Positions 8,158 through 16,390 of a stretch of DNA of 50,632 nt are shown in pieces. The notes below the pieces were generated by a model. It did no database searches. It was not told where the DNA came from and saw nothing but the letters and a program-made list of their open reading frames with translations. The stretch's first letter is position 1; every line of letters begins with the position of its first letter. Both the position numbers and the translations under genes were made by a program. The DNA comes from an uncultured Verrucomicrobiales bacterium (GTDB lineage Bacteria > Verrucomicrobiota > Verrucomicrobiia > Verrucomicrobiales > DEV007), in assembly GCA_937922595.1 (NCBI GenBank), contig CALAIY010000076.1, positions 1 to 50,632 of the forward strand, given 5' to 3'.

Positions 8158-10422
8158 ATGCGCCGCCACACCCCCTGGATATTTCTTGCCACTGCCTACG
8201 CAGTAGCAATGGCGGCAGTGCAAAGTTGCGCCCCTGAGAAAGAAGTATCAACTAAGGAGGCTACCACAATATCCAAGGCGATCAGCCTTCCTAGCGCCCC
8301 CACAGCAAGCGAAGCATTCATCGGCGCTAGCTCTTGCCTCGAATGCCATGAAAAAGAGCACTCAGACTGGAAACAAAGCCACCACCATGCCGCAATGCTC
8401 GTGGCCAATGAGGAAACTGTCCTTGGCGATTTCGACGACGCCACCTTCGAGCACTTCGGACACACCTGGCGCTTCTTCCGCAAAGAAGGCGGTTTTTTCG
8501 TAAATGCAGAAGATGCGGACGGCACGAGAAAAGACTTCCAAGTCGCCTACACCTTCGGAATAGAGCCCCTTCAGCAGTATCTAATCCCCTTCCCTGGCGG
8601 AAGATACCAAGCCCTCCAAGTCTGCTGGGATACACGCCCTGCCGACGAAGGCGGGCAACGCTGGTATCATCTCTATCCAGATGAAGAAATTCCACCCGGT
8701 GATGAACTCCATTGGACCGGCGCTAACTTCAATTGGAACTACATGTGCGCTGATTGCCACTCAACGCGCCTCCACCGCAACTACGATCCGAAATCCGATA
8801 TTTATAACACCACCTACTCCGAGCCCAACGTATCCTGCGAAGCCTGCCACGGCCCCGGCGCAGACCACGTAAAGTGGGCGAAATCTGACCAAAAAAACGC
8901 CTTCAATGGTATCTACGTCGCACTCAAAGAGCCAGGCACCCCCGCCGGATGGACAATCGATCCCATCTCTGGCAAGCCGATCCGCACCCGCCCTCTAGAA
9001 GCCCCCACCCAAGTAGAATCTTGCGCCCGCTGCCACTCACACCGGCGCCCCCTTGAAACCTTATTCGTCCACGGCCGTAGGTTCGCCGATACCCATGCCC
9101 TCACGCCCATTACCGATACGCTCTATCATCACGATGGGCAGATTAAGGAAGAAAGCTACGTCCACGGCTCATTCGTTCAAAGTAAAATGTTTCACGCCGG
9201 CGTACGCTGCACCGATTGCCACGATCCCCACACCGCCAAGACATACTTTCCCGCTGAAGACAATCGACTATGCGTCCGTTGCCACACCCCCGCGACCTAC
9301 GACACCCCTGAGCACCACCATCATCCAATCAATAGCGCCGGCGCATCCTGCGTCAGCTGCCACATGGCCGGCAAAGACTACATGGGACACGATTTCCGAC
9401 GAGATCACTCCTTCCGTATCCCACGACCAGACCTCGCAGCAAAGACAGGATCACGCGACGCCTGCACCACCTGTCACGCAGACAAGCCCACCGGCTGGAC
9501 TGGAAAAGAAGCCCTCAAGCTTTGGGGAGAAAAGCTCACCCGCCACCCCGAATTCGGCACAGCCTTCGCCTCCGGCAAAACCGCTCAAATCACGGCAATC
9601 GCCACCACCCCATCCTGGCCAGCAATCGCCCGTGCCGGTGCCCTCACCCGACTCACCCCCCCCTCCCCCGAGACACTTACGCTCCTTCAAGACCCAGAGC
9701 CACTCGTCCGAGCCGCGGCAATCCCACTACTCGAGCCCCTTTCCCTCAAAGAGCGAGCGCGACACCTCCAACCTCTCCTTGATGACCCATTCCGCTCGGT
9801 GCGCAGCGAAGCCGCACGCCTCCTCGCCGCAGAAACCTCTCTCCACGAGAACCCCACCTTCAAAGCCGCCCTGCGCGAATACCGCGAAGCCCTCGCCGCC
9901 ACCGCCGAGCGCCCCGGCGGTCGCATGGGTCAAGCACTCCTCGCCACCGATCTAGGAGATATTCCCACTGCTGAAGCCGCCTACCGAGCCGCGCTTTCCC
10001 TCCATCCACATCACGTTCCAGCCTCCGTAAATCTCAGCGAACTCCTCCAATCCACCGGCCGAACAGCAGAAGCAAAAACGCTTCTCCAGAAATCTCTCAA
10101 AAGCACACCCACCAATTCCCTCCTCCAAGAATCCCTAGGCCGACTCTTCATTCGCGAAAAAAACTACGAAACCGGCCTCACCCACATCCTACTCGCTGCC
10201 GACCTCACCCCAGACCGCGCCCCAATCCAATTCTTTGCCGGCGTGGCGCTCAATAGCCTCGGCCGCTTCCCCGACGCCCTCCCCTACCTCACACGCGCAC
10301 ATACTCTTGAACCAGAAAACATAGAATACCTCTCTGGAATCGCCGCCATCACTCGGGACAACGGCCGCCACGACCTCCAACAAACCTACACACGCCGCCT
10401 CCGCGCACTTCAGGAAAATTAA
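8158..10422 (+). CDS. Eight-heme cytochrome c with HEAT-like and TPR regions
   Basis: This 754-residue exported protein has a hydrophobic N-terminus followed by Cys24 in AAVQSC, a possible but imperfect lipobox. Eight CxxCH heme-binding motifs occur at residues 60, 197, 227, 289, 351, 372, 398 and 436. A HEAT-like helical stretch (about 485-570) and TPR units (about 600-740, with ASVNLSELLQSTGRTAEAK) follow. The first half resembles multiheme cytochromes of the nitrite or hydroxylamine reductase superfamily fold, but no enzyme-specific motif is evident. It probably passes electrons in the periplasm, with the TPR part binding a partner. It stands alone as a transcription unit; no nrf, nap or oxidase genes are nearby. 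Confidence 0.85.
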   Translation: MRRHTPWIFLATAYAVAMAAVQSCAPEKEVSTKEATTISKAISLPSAPTASEAFIGASSCLECHEKEHSDWKQSHHHAAMLVANEETVLGDFDDATFEHFGHTWRFFRKEGGFFVNAEDADGTRKDFQVAYTFGIEPLQQYLIPFPGGRYQALQVCWDTRPADEGGQRWYHLYPDEEIPPGDELHWTGANFNWNYMCADCHSTRLHRNYDPKSDIYNTTYSEPNVSCEACHGPGADHVKWAKSDQKNAFNGIYVALKEPGTPAGWTIDPISGKPIRTRPLEAPTQVESCARCHSHRRPLETLFVHGRRFADTHALTPITDTLYHHDGQIKEESYVHGSFVQSKMFHAGVRCTDCHDPHTAKTYFPAEDNRLCVRCHTPATYDTPEHHHHPINSAGASCVSCHMAGKDYMGHDFRRDHSFRIPRPDLAAKTGSRDACTTCHADKPTGWTGKEALKLWGEKLTRHPEFGTAFASGKTAQITAIATTPSWPAIARAGALTRLTPPSPETLTLLQDPEPLVRAAAIPLLEPLSLKERARHLQPLLDDPFRSVRSEAARLLAAETSLHENPTFKAALREYREALAATAERPGGRMGQALLATDLGDIPTAEAAYRAALSLHPHHVPASVNLSELLQSTGRTAEAKTLLQKSLKSTPTNSLLQESLGRLFIREKNYETGLTHILLAADLTPDRAPIQFFAGVALNSLGRFPDALPYLTRAHTLEPENIEYLSGIAAITRDNGRHDLQQTYTRRLRALQEN

Positions 10423-10449
10423 GCACGCCAAATAGAAAAATAACGTAGG

Positions 10450-10908
10450 TCAGGCAGAAAATGACGACTCCGTGTCACGTTCATCAATCTGCCCTTCCCA
10501 CATGGCGGGGAGTGCCTGAAAATCTGTGTAATCAATCCCTAGCCACTCAGCCGCACCATCCACTTCGCGAAACACCTGAATCTCCATCGGCACCTCTCCC
10601 GATTTTAGAGTAAACATCCGGCAAAGCCCGTAGACCAAATCGCTCGAGCAAATCAGCGCACGCTGGTTTCCAATGAGCTCATTCTGCCGCACTCGCTGGC
10701 AGGCCACCATACGATTCACATTATCAGTGGTCACCCTGCACTCTTCCACTCCATTGAAATCAAGCACCTCCTGAAGCCCCACGCTATAATCTGGACTAGT
10801 AAGCAAATGCTTCAAATAAGCCTCTACATGATGCGCCTCCAATATCTCAGGAGCCTTCCAGTAGGAAATACCGGCGGCTCGATCAATTTTTGGATGCACT
10901 CTGCTCAT
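10450..10908 (-). CDS. SpoIIAA/STAS-SEC14-like protein
   Basis: A 152-residue soluble protein. Its layout matches small STAS/SEC14-like (SpoIIAA-like) proteins: an N-terminal region leading to YLKHLLTSPDYSVGLQEVLDF, a middle RALICSSDLVYGLCRMF, and an end IQVFREVDGAAEWLGID that resembles the family's usual vFRd..eAl.WL. The function of these proteins is generally unknown; some bind lipids or act in stress responses. The gene is divergent from a TetR regulator across 104 bases that contain a perfect palindrome, so it is the likely regulatory target. Assignment rests on motif resemblance only. Confidence 0.6.
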   Translation of the reverse strand: MSRVHPKIDRAAGISYWKAPEILEAHHVEAYLKHLLTSPDYSVGLQEVLDFNGVEECRVTTDNVNRMVACQRVRQNELIGNQRALICSSDLVYGLCRMFTLKSGEVPMEIQVFREVDGAAEWLGIDYTDFQALPAMWEGQIDERDTESSFSA

Positions 10909-10950
10909 TCTCTAAAATATCTCCAAAATCATACAATGCAAGCAAACTCT

Positions 10951-10964
10951 TTACACTAGTGTAA
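10951..10964. promoter_or_regulatory. Perfect 14-bp palindrome, likely TetR operator
   Basis: TTACACTAGTGTAA is a perfect palindrome midway between the SEC14-like gene (start 10908, minus) and the TetR-family gene (start 11013, plus). Its length and position are what is expected of a TetR-family autoregulatory operator controlling both directions. An AT-rich -10-like box (TATTAT, 11002-11007) lies just before the regulator's GTG. Confidence 0.55.
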
Positions 10965-11012
10965 TAAAATATACATTGCCTTAACATATCGGACGCAAGT
11001 ATATTATATTTA

Positions 11013-11774
11013 GTGCTAGCGTCAGAAAAAAAATTCACCGCTCGCCAAGACGAGTTAGAAGAAATCGCCAGATCTCTGCTCGTCGAAGACGGGATGTCAG
11101 GTTTTTCAGTAGAACGCATCGCATCCCGTTCTGGGTACTCCCGCCCCACAATTTATCAGCACTTCCGATCAAAAGACGAAGTACTCGAAGTCGTTGCCAG
11201 TAGGAGCATCGAAGTCTGCCACAAGATGGTCACCCAGAGCCTCACCTGCGACAGCTCCCCCTGGCACCGAGCGATCGCAATCGTCCTCGCCTACGAGCAA
11301 ATCGCCCATTTTCATCCCACCCATTTTCACATCATCGAAGCACTCGGCCGCCCCTGGATTGCTCGGCGCCTCCCGGAAAACGTACGCATCCACTACAAAG
11401 AATTCGCCGATTTGTGCATCGGAGGCTTCACCCAAATCTTCCAAACCGCCCAAGCGAAAAACGAACTCTCCCTCAAGCCCAGCGTAGAGCTTCCCCAGCT
11501 CACCTTCCACACCATCGCCACCATAATCGGAATCTACTCCTCGATCGTAAAAAACCGGCTCATCTTCCGCCACACCGATTCAAAATCACAATGGCTCGAT
11601 GCCCTCCAATGCCTCACCTGCCTCTGGGAAGGCCACGGCTGGACAACACACGAAGAAAACTTGGCCCAAATTCACGACACTATAATGCGCAGCTGCTTCC
11701 CAGACTATTGGGTAAAATCGCAAACCGAAATTCTCTCCGCCCAAGTAAAGCTCCCTGCCCCCAAGCCAGCTTAA
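11013..11774 (+). CDS. TetR-family transcriptional regulator
   Basis: This 253-residue regulator has an N-terminal helix-turn-helix (about 12-58, with FSVERIASRSGYSRPTIYQHF) followed by a long helical ligand-binding domain. It starts at a GTG; no in-frame ATG lies upstream before a stop, and the first internal ATG would cut the HTH. A -10-like TATTAT ends only five bases before the GTG, so the transcript would be leaderless or starts from another promoter. It probably represses itself and the divergent SEC14-like gene through the palindrome at 10951-10964. The ligand is unknown; the C-terminus is longer than in typical 190-210 residue members. Confidence 0.85.
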   Translation: MLASEKKFTARQDELEEIARSLLVEDGMSGFSVERIASRSGYSRPTIYQHFRSKDEVLEVVASRSIEVCHKMVTQSLTCDSSPWHRAIAIVLAYEQIAHFHPTHFHIIEALGRPWIARRLPENVRIHYKEFADLCIGGFTQIFQTAQAKNELSLKPSVELPQLTFHTIATIIGIYSSIVKNRLIFRHTDSKSQWLDALQCLTCLWEGHGWTTHEENLAQIHDTIMRSCFPDYWVKSQTEILSAQVKLPAPKPA

Positions 11775-11787
11775 GCACCAGCGCACC

Positions 11788-12396
11788 TCATGAAGCACTC
11801 TTCCGCGCCACCAGCGACTGACGCACAAACTCCATAATCCCCCCCCGCCCCCGCCTCGTCTTCGCCGAACACATAAACGTCTTCGGCTCGCCATCACAAT
11901 GCTTGGCCAGCTCCGCTTTAAACGCCTCCACGTTCTTGGCCATCCCCTTATCCTTCGCCTTATCCGTCTTCGTGAAAATTAGGGCAAACGGGATCCCCGT
12001 CTGCACCACCCACGTCGTAAATTCGATATCCACCTTCTGCGGCGGGATCTTCGAATCGATCAAGATAAACGCACACAGCAGATTCTTACGCTGCGCCAAG
12101 TAATCCGAGACGAACTCATTAAATTTATCCGTCTGCTCCCGCGAACGCTTCGCAAAGCCATACCCCGGAAGATCCACCAACGTCCACTCCCCGTTCATCA
12201 GGAAAAAGTTGATCAGCTGCGTCCGCCCCGGAGTCCTCGACACACGCGCCAGCCCATTTCGCTCCGCCAGCATATTGATCAGCGACGACTTCCCCACATT
12301 CGAACGCCCAATCATCGCAATCTCACCCAACTCCGAAGGCGGGCAAGATTCAAAATCCGGCGCACTCCCCACAAACTCAGCTGTCTTAATCTTCAT
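11788..12396 (-). CDS. engB: Ribosome-biogenesis GTPase EngB/YsxC
   Basis: A 202-residue EngB-type GTPase required for large-subunit ribosome assembly. The G motifs are intact: G1 GRSNVGKS (30-37), G3 DLPG (75-78), G4 TKTD (142-145) and G5 SAK (177-179). The basic stretch TRRGRGG near the end is unusual but does not disturb a motif. The gene is convergent with the TetR gene, with 13 bases between the stops. Upstream (12397-12583) there is no gene and the top strand is strongly C-rich. Confidence 0.93.
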   Translation of the reverse strand: MKIKTAEFVGSAPDFESCPPSELGEIAMIGRSNVGKSSLINMLAERNGLARVSRTPGRTQLINFFLMNGEWTLVDLPGYGFAKRSREQTDKFNEFVSDYLAQRKNLLCAFILIDSKIPPQKVDIEFTTWVVQTGIPFALIFTKTDKAKDKGMAKNVEAFKAELAKHCDGEPKTFMCSAKTRRGRGGIMEFVRQSLVARKSAS

Positions 12397-12583
12397 TCCC
12401 TCTCATTACACGGACTCCCCATCCACCACAACAGCAGCCACCCCACGAAGCGTGGCCGCATCCCGACTCGTTCGCCCCTTCCAGCTCTCCCAAAACCCAA
12501 TCGCCCCTCAACTCACCACTTCCCTCAGCCGCCCTTCTAATCTTGCTTAAATACTGGCTCCGTTTCGGCCAGCCACCTCAAAG

Positions 12584-13390
12584 CTAGGTTGGGTTTTCCA
12601 TTACGGTGATTCCGTAGTCGGGGTGGAGGTCTACTTCTTGGAGGTAGAGGAGGATTCCGTTGGCGATGCCTTGGGCTAGCTTTTTGTGGTAGCTGGGGTT
12701 GCTTAGCTTTTTGTTTTCTTCGTGGTGGGTGACGAAGCCCGTTTCGACGAGGACTGAAGGGCAGTGGGTGCGGCGGATGACGCCGAGGTTGGGGCGGTTT
12801 TTGGTGCCACGGTTGCGGGATTTTGCGACAGCGCAGACGGATTCTTGGATGGCTAGTGCGAGCATATCTCCTCGGGTATCGCTTATTTTGGCTCCGGTTG
12901 GGGCGCCGATTTGATGCCGGAGGGCTTGCTGAGCTTCAATTGCTTTTGGGTAGGCGTAGAGGGTTTCGGTGCCGCGGGCGCTGGGGGGGCCGGAATTGAG
13001 GTGGATGCTTACCAGAGCGCGCCGAGGCTCGGCGTTGGCGAAGGCAACGCGATCGCTGATGGACAGGGTGACGTCGGTGGTCCGCGTCATTGCGACTTTT
13101 ACTCCGGCGGCTTCTAAGTGGTCTTTTACGAGAAAAGAGATTGTGAGTGCGGGATTTTTTTCCAGGAGACCATCGAGGCCGACGGTGCCTCCATCGATTC
13201 CTCCGTGGCCGGCGTCGATGACGACGGCGGGGAGAGGGCGTTCTTCGGGGGCTTTTTCGAGCTTTCCGGCGAGCTGCCAAATGCCCCAAAAAAATAAAAT
13301 CAGAAGGCTTGCGGCGGCCAACGACCTTATAATTTTAGAAAAAACGGCTTTTTTTGCCTCTAAAGGACCCTTTTTCTTGCCTCTAGCCAT
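12584..13390 (-). CDS. N-acetylmuramoyl-L-alanine amidase (Amidase_3)
   Basis: This 268-residue protein has one N-terminal membrane helix (about 24-41) and a periplasmic Amidase_3 domain that cleaves the amide bond between N-acetylmuramic acid and the stem peptide. Zinc ligands and the catalytic residue are visible: His62 (DAGHGG), Glu77, His130 (SIHLN) and Glu216 (VETGF). The inserted helix typical of AmiA/B/C, which needs activation, is plausible around 150-200 (GDMLALAIQESV). It is divergent from a four-LysM gene with 25 bases between starts and lies near an M23 peptidase, which suggests an amidase-activator set for cell separation. Stop is TAG at 12584. Confidence 0.92.
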   Translation of the reverse strand: MARGKKKGPLEAKKAVFSKIIRSLAAASLLILFFWGIWQLAGKLEKAPEERPLPAVVIDAGHGGIDGGTVGLDGLLEKNPALTISFLVKDHLEAAGVKVAMTRTTDVTLSISDRVAFANAEPRRALVSIHLNSGPPSARGTETLYAYPKAIEAQQALRHQIGAPTGAKISDTRGDMLALAIQESVCAVAKSRNRGTKNRPNLGVIRRTHCPSVLVETGFVTHHEENKKLSNPSYHKKLAQGIANGILLYLQEVDLHPDYGITVMENPT

Positions 13391-13415
13391 TAAGTTTTGT
13401 AAAATTTCGATCTAA

Positions 13416-14519
13416 ATGAACTGCCAACATCTTCCAACTATTCTGGTATCCGTAACTCTTGGAGCAGGTATCGCAACTTCCTACGCTACTGCGGGGGCGG
13501 CAAATTATGGAGAGCGCCTGAATGTGCTTGAGCAGAAAGTGGATCGCCATGGCGAGATGATTTCTCGTTTGAGGCCGCCGGGGGGGGATGCTTCAGAGCC
13601 TGCTGTATTGGGTGATTCTTATGTAGTTCAGCGGGGGGATACGCTTTCGAAGATTGGGAGGAAGTATGGCGTGAGCACGGCGGCCCTGGTACGGGCGAAT
13701 GGCCTTCGCTCAGCGAATAAAATTGGCATCGGCCAGCGGCTTTCGATTCCGGGCGGAAGTGTGGCGGCGGCGAGTGCTCCGAGCCGGAGACCATCGACGC
13801 AGGCGGTGATTCCGGCGGTTTCGCCGAAGGCGGCTCCAGCGGTGAGCACTCATGAGGTGCAAAAGGGGGAGACCTTGTATTCGATTGCCCGCCGCCATGG
13901 AATTTCGGTGCGGGAGCTTCAGGCGAATAACGGAATTAGTGATCCTCGGATGATCTGGGGTGGGCAGATTTTGCGAATCCCGGGCGGTATGGCTCCGGCG
14001 CAGGTGGCGAAGGCTCCGACGACGCGAGGTGGAGCTTCAGGGTATTCGGCTCCGAATCATCCTTCGAGCTTTGGCTCTCGTGCTGCGGGGAGTAAGGCGG
14101 GTGGCCACACCGTGGTGCGGGGAGAGACACTTTCGAAGATTGCTCGTGCTCATGGTACGACGGTGCGGGCGCTCCAGACGGCGAATGGCATTTCGAATCC
14201 TCGGAGTCTGCGTATTGGGCAGACGCTTACGATTCCAGCTCGGACTGCTGGTGGATCTTCTGCTCCGGCGCGCTCAAATGCGGTGGCTACTTATAGTGCT
14301 CCGGCTCCGGTGGCTCCGATTAAACGCCCGGTGCAGGATCTGGATGATGACGAGTATCTGGGCTATTACGTCTACGCGGGCGATACCGTGGAATCGATTG
14401 CTTCTACGATTGGCACGGATCCGGCACTTCTCCGCCAGATCAATGATGTGCCTTCGGGCTCACAATTTAAGGCGGGGCAGCAGATCTTGGTGCCAGCTTC
14501 AGCAATTTTTGATTCCTGA
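13416..14519 (+). CDS. Secreted four-LysM murein-binding protein
   Basis: A 367-residue exported protein with a signal peptide (about 1-28), a short coiled coil (32-53) and four LysM domains at about 69-112, 146-189, 231-273 and 316-360, separated by Ala/Ser/Pro/Gly-rich linkers. LysM domains bind the glycan backbone of peptidoglycan. There is no catalytic domain. With the divergent amidase and the convergent M23 gene it looks like a split version of NlpD, which joins LysM and LytM in one chain. Its codons end mostly in G or T, while most genes here use C-ending codons, so the segment may be inverted or acquired. Confidence 0.9.
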   Translation: MNCQHLPTILVSVTLGAGIATSYATAGAANYGERLNVLEQKVDRHGEMISRLRPPGGDASEPAVLGDSYVVQRGDTLSKIGRKYGVSTAALVRANGLRSANKIGIGQRLSIPGGSVAAASAPSRRPSTQAVIPAVSPKAAPAVSTHEVQKGETLYSIARRHGISVRELQANNGISDPRMIWGGQILRIPGGMAPAQVAKAPTTRGGASGYSAPNHPSSFGSRAAGSKAGGHTVVRGETLSKIARAHGTTVRALQTANGISNPRSLRIGQTLTIPARTAGGSSAPARSNAVATYSAPAPVAPIKRPVQDLDDDEYLGYYVYAGDTVESIASTIGTDPALLRQINDVPSGSQFKAGQQILVPASAIFDS

Positions 14520-14534
14520 TCTGATTCTGAGCGC

Positions 14535-15560
14535 CTAGAAGGTGCCGGCGACGAGCTGGATGTAGCGGGAGCCGCCGGAGCTGAGCCCAGCTTTCTTGCC
14601 GCTGCCGGTGAGTCGACTCCGGGTATTCCATGCGTGGGCGACGGGCGAAGAGCGCACCCAACTGACGTAGGGGTGCTTTGGCGCGGCCTTTACTCCGGAT
14701 ACGGCGAGTGGGACTCCGCTGCGAGAGAAGGTGATTTCGATTCCAGCTCCGCGCTGGGAGCCTTTTTTGAGCCATGGGTAGCGCTTGGTGAGATCGAATT
14801 TTGCGCCTCGTGCGGTGACTACCTTGTAGTAGGGCTGCATGCGCCCGATGAATTCGGGGATGGCGATACGGCTGTTTTTCCGGTGCTTGAGGAAAAGTCC
14901 GGCGATGTCGATACCGGCCATATTGAGGCCATTGAAGGCTCCGTGATGATTCGCATCGCGGTAGTGGCGGCTGTGCCATTCATTGAAGCGGGCGTTTAGT
15001 AGGAGATTGAGTTCGAGGTGGACGTGGGCGCGGCGGCGATTGATGCCGCGGCCGGTATAGCCGAGCTGGCCGAGATTGCCTCCTGCGGAAACGCGTTGTC
15101 CCGGCCTCGCGGCGACGCTTTTGAGGTGCGCGTAAAGGCTATAAAATGAGCCGCTTCCCCAATCGTGCTCTACGACGGCGTATTTCCCGTAGCTGCTCCT
15201 GCTTGAGATGGCGCTGGCATGAACGACGCGCCCGGCGGCGATGGAATTTACGGGGTCGAGAGGCTCGCCACTTGAGGCTCTTCGGGCGGGTGCGATATCG
15301 ACGCCTTCGTGAAATTTCGTGTAGGCGATCCCCTTCCCCACACGCTTACCATTGCGGACGTATCCATACATGCCGCCGGTGTAGGGGCGGGAGGATTTGC
15401 CTTCGAAATTCCGGTCGGTGTACATGTAGAACCGCGCGGGGTTCCCGGAGAAGAGGGCGTCATTCGGTGTGGGAAGGACGAGGCCGAGCTTTTTATCGGC
15501 AGCGAATGCGGTGCCCGGAACGAGGGCAGCGGCGAGAAGGAGGAAATAGCGGCGATACAT
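14535..15560 (-). CDS. Secreted M23-family metallopeptidase
   Basis: A 341-residue exported protein (signal peptide about 1-20, ending AFA-AD) with a LytM/M23 domain at about 75-190. The active-site residues are intact: His84 and Asp88 (HEGVD), His145 (LYAHLK) and His179/His181 (AHVHLEL). It should therefore be an active murein endopeptidase and not a degenerate activator. The long C-terminal region (200-341) is beta-rich and unrecognised. Its start lies 13 bases downstream of the stop of the SecD-P1-like gene, so the two form an operon. It converges on the LysM gene. Confidence 0.9.
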   Translation of the reverse strand: MYRRYFLLLAAALVPGTAFAADKKLGLVLPTPNDALFSGNPARFYMYTDRNFEGKSSRPYTGGMYGYVRNGKRVGKGIAYTKFHEGVDIAPARRASSGEPLDPVNSIAAGRVVHASAISSRSSYGKYAVVEHDWGSGSFYSLYAHLKSVAARPGQRVSAGGNLGQLGYTGRGINRRRAHVHLELNLLLNARFNEWHSRHYRDANHHGAFNGLNMAGIDIAGLFLKHRKNSRIAIPEFIGRMQPYYKVVTARGAKFDLTKRYPWLKKGSQRGAGIEITFSRSGVPLAVSGVKAAPKHPYVSWVRSSPVAHAWNTRSRLTGSGKKAGLSSGGSRYIQLVAGTF

Positions 15561-15573
15561 CTGGTAGATTTTT

Positions 15574-16053
15574 CTAACGTGCGGTCATTTCTTGGCGAAC
15601 GAGCTTTTTCTCGAAGAGCTTGAGCTGTTTTTCTCCGATTCCTTGCCAGATCACGAGTGAATCGGTGGCTGCGGAATTATCGATCCGGAGCATATCTACG
15701 GGGATACCGTTCACGACAGCCCGGAGGAGTTTTCCCTGGTTTGTATTTACCATGGTGAAGAGACGTTGCTTCCCGGCTGCGTTCAGCTTGAACACACAGC
15801 CGAAGCTTCCACTGCCATCATCCGCAGGGAACGGGACGAATGCCGTCATCTGGTGGTGCATAATTTCCGGGCTTTTGCGGAAGAATATTCCAGAGTCCGG
15901 ATCCTTCTGGACAAAGGAGCCTTCATTTTCGTCTCCTTCGAGATGAAACCCGATATAAAAGGGATCACGTTTTTTCCCTGCGGTGAAGACAAAGCCTAGA
16001 GCGAGGGCTAGAATACAGGTGAGAATGCCCCGGAGGGCTTGGGATCGCTTCAT
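15574..16053 (-). CDS. Small exported protein with SecD-P1-like region
   Basis: A 159-residue protein with an N-terminal signal anchor (about 8-25, LTCILALALGFVFTAG). Residues 85-150 (FKLNAAGKQRLFTMVNTN, then NGIPVDMLRID and IWQGI) resemble the head part of the SecDF P1 domain, which sits in the periplasm and assists protein export. Here it stands alone, without the twelve SecDF membrane helices. It is the first gene of an operon with the M23 peptidase. The function is not known; a role in secretion or folding of envelope proteins is an inference from one weak similarity. Confidence 0.55.
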   Translation of the reverse strand: MKRSQALRGILTCILALALGFVFTAGKKRDPFYIGFHLEGDENEGSFVQKDPDSGIFFRKSPEIMHHQMTAFVPFPADDGSGSFGCVFKLNAAGKQRLFTMVNTNQGKLLRAVVNGIPVDMLRIDNSAATDSLVIWQGIGEKQLKLFEKKLVRQEMTAR

Positions 16054-16117
16054 TTGCAGAGTGAAGGCGCGGGCGGAGGCGATTGCAAGCCGCGCCGTAC
16101 GGGGGTTTTATAGGGGG

Positions 16118-16318
16118 ATGGATTTTCTGCGTTCCGTAGTTTGGCTGGCCGTCTTGGTCTCGCTTACGTTTGCTTTGGTGGTGTTTTTTAAGCACGGCCC
16201 GGGCGACGCAACGGAATTTGCAGATGGTGTGCGCCAGGAAATTGCGGGAATGACTTCGACTTTCCGGGAGCTTCGCGAGCGCTTGCCGGATGCCCCCTTC
16301 GTGGCACCTGAGAGTTGA
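16118..16318 (+). CDS. Small single-pass membrane protein
   Basis: A 66-residue protein with one membrane helix (about 5-24, SVVWLAVLVSLTFALVVFF) and an acidic, helical tail. I start it at ATG 16118, preceded by a G-run at 16101-16105. An upstream in-frame ATG at 15983 would add 45 arginine-rich residues and overlap the opposite gene by 71 bases, which looks spurious. Similar small helix-plus-tail proteins occur beside TPR proteins, but no family could be named. Confidence 0.5.
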   Translation: MDFLRSVVWLAVLVSLTFALVVFFKHGPGDATEFADGVRQEIAGMTSTFRELRERLPDAPFVAPES

Positions 16319-16390
16319 CCAGAGCGCGCGTCCCGCGTTACATACGCCCAACCGTTAATTCTCTAACCCCAATTCATTTCGAACACACCC

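Noticed and set aside
9053-9955. 300-codon plus-strand open frame inside the multiheme cytochrome gene
   Set aside because: It is Pro/Ser/Thr-rich and out of frame with a gene that has eight heme motifs; it results from the C-rich composition.
12397-12583. Replication origin or terminus at the skew flip
   Set aside because: No DnaA-box cluster, dnaA/dnaN gene or dif-like sequence was seen, and the skew flips back within about 4 kb.
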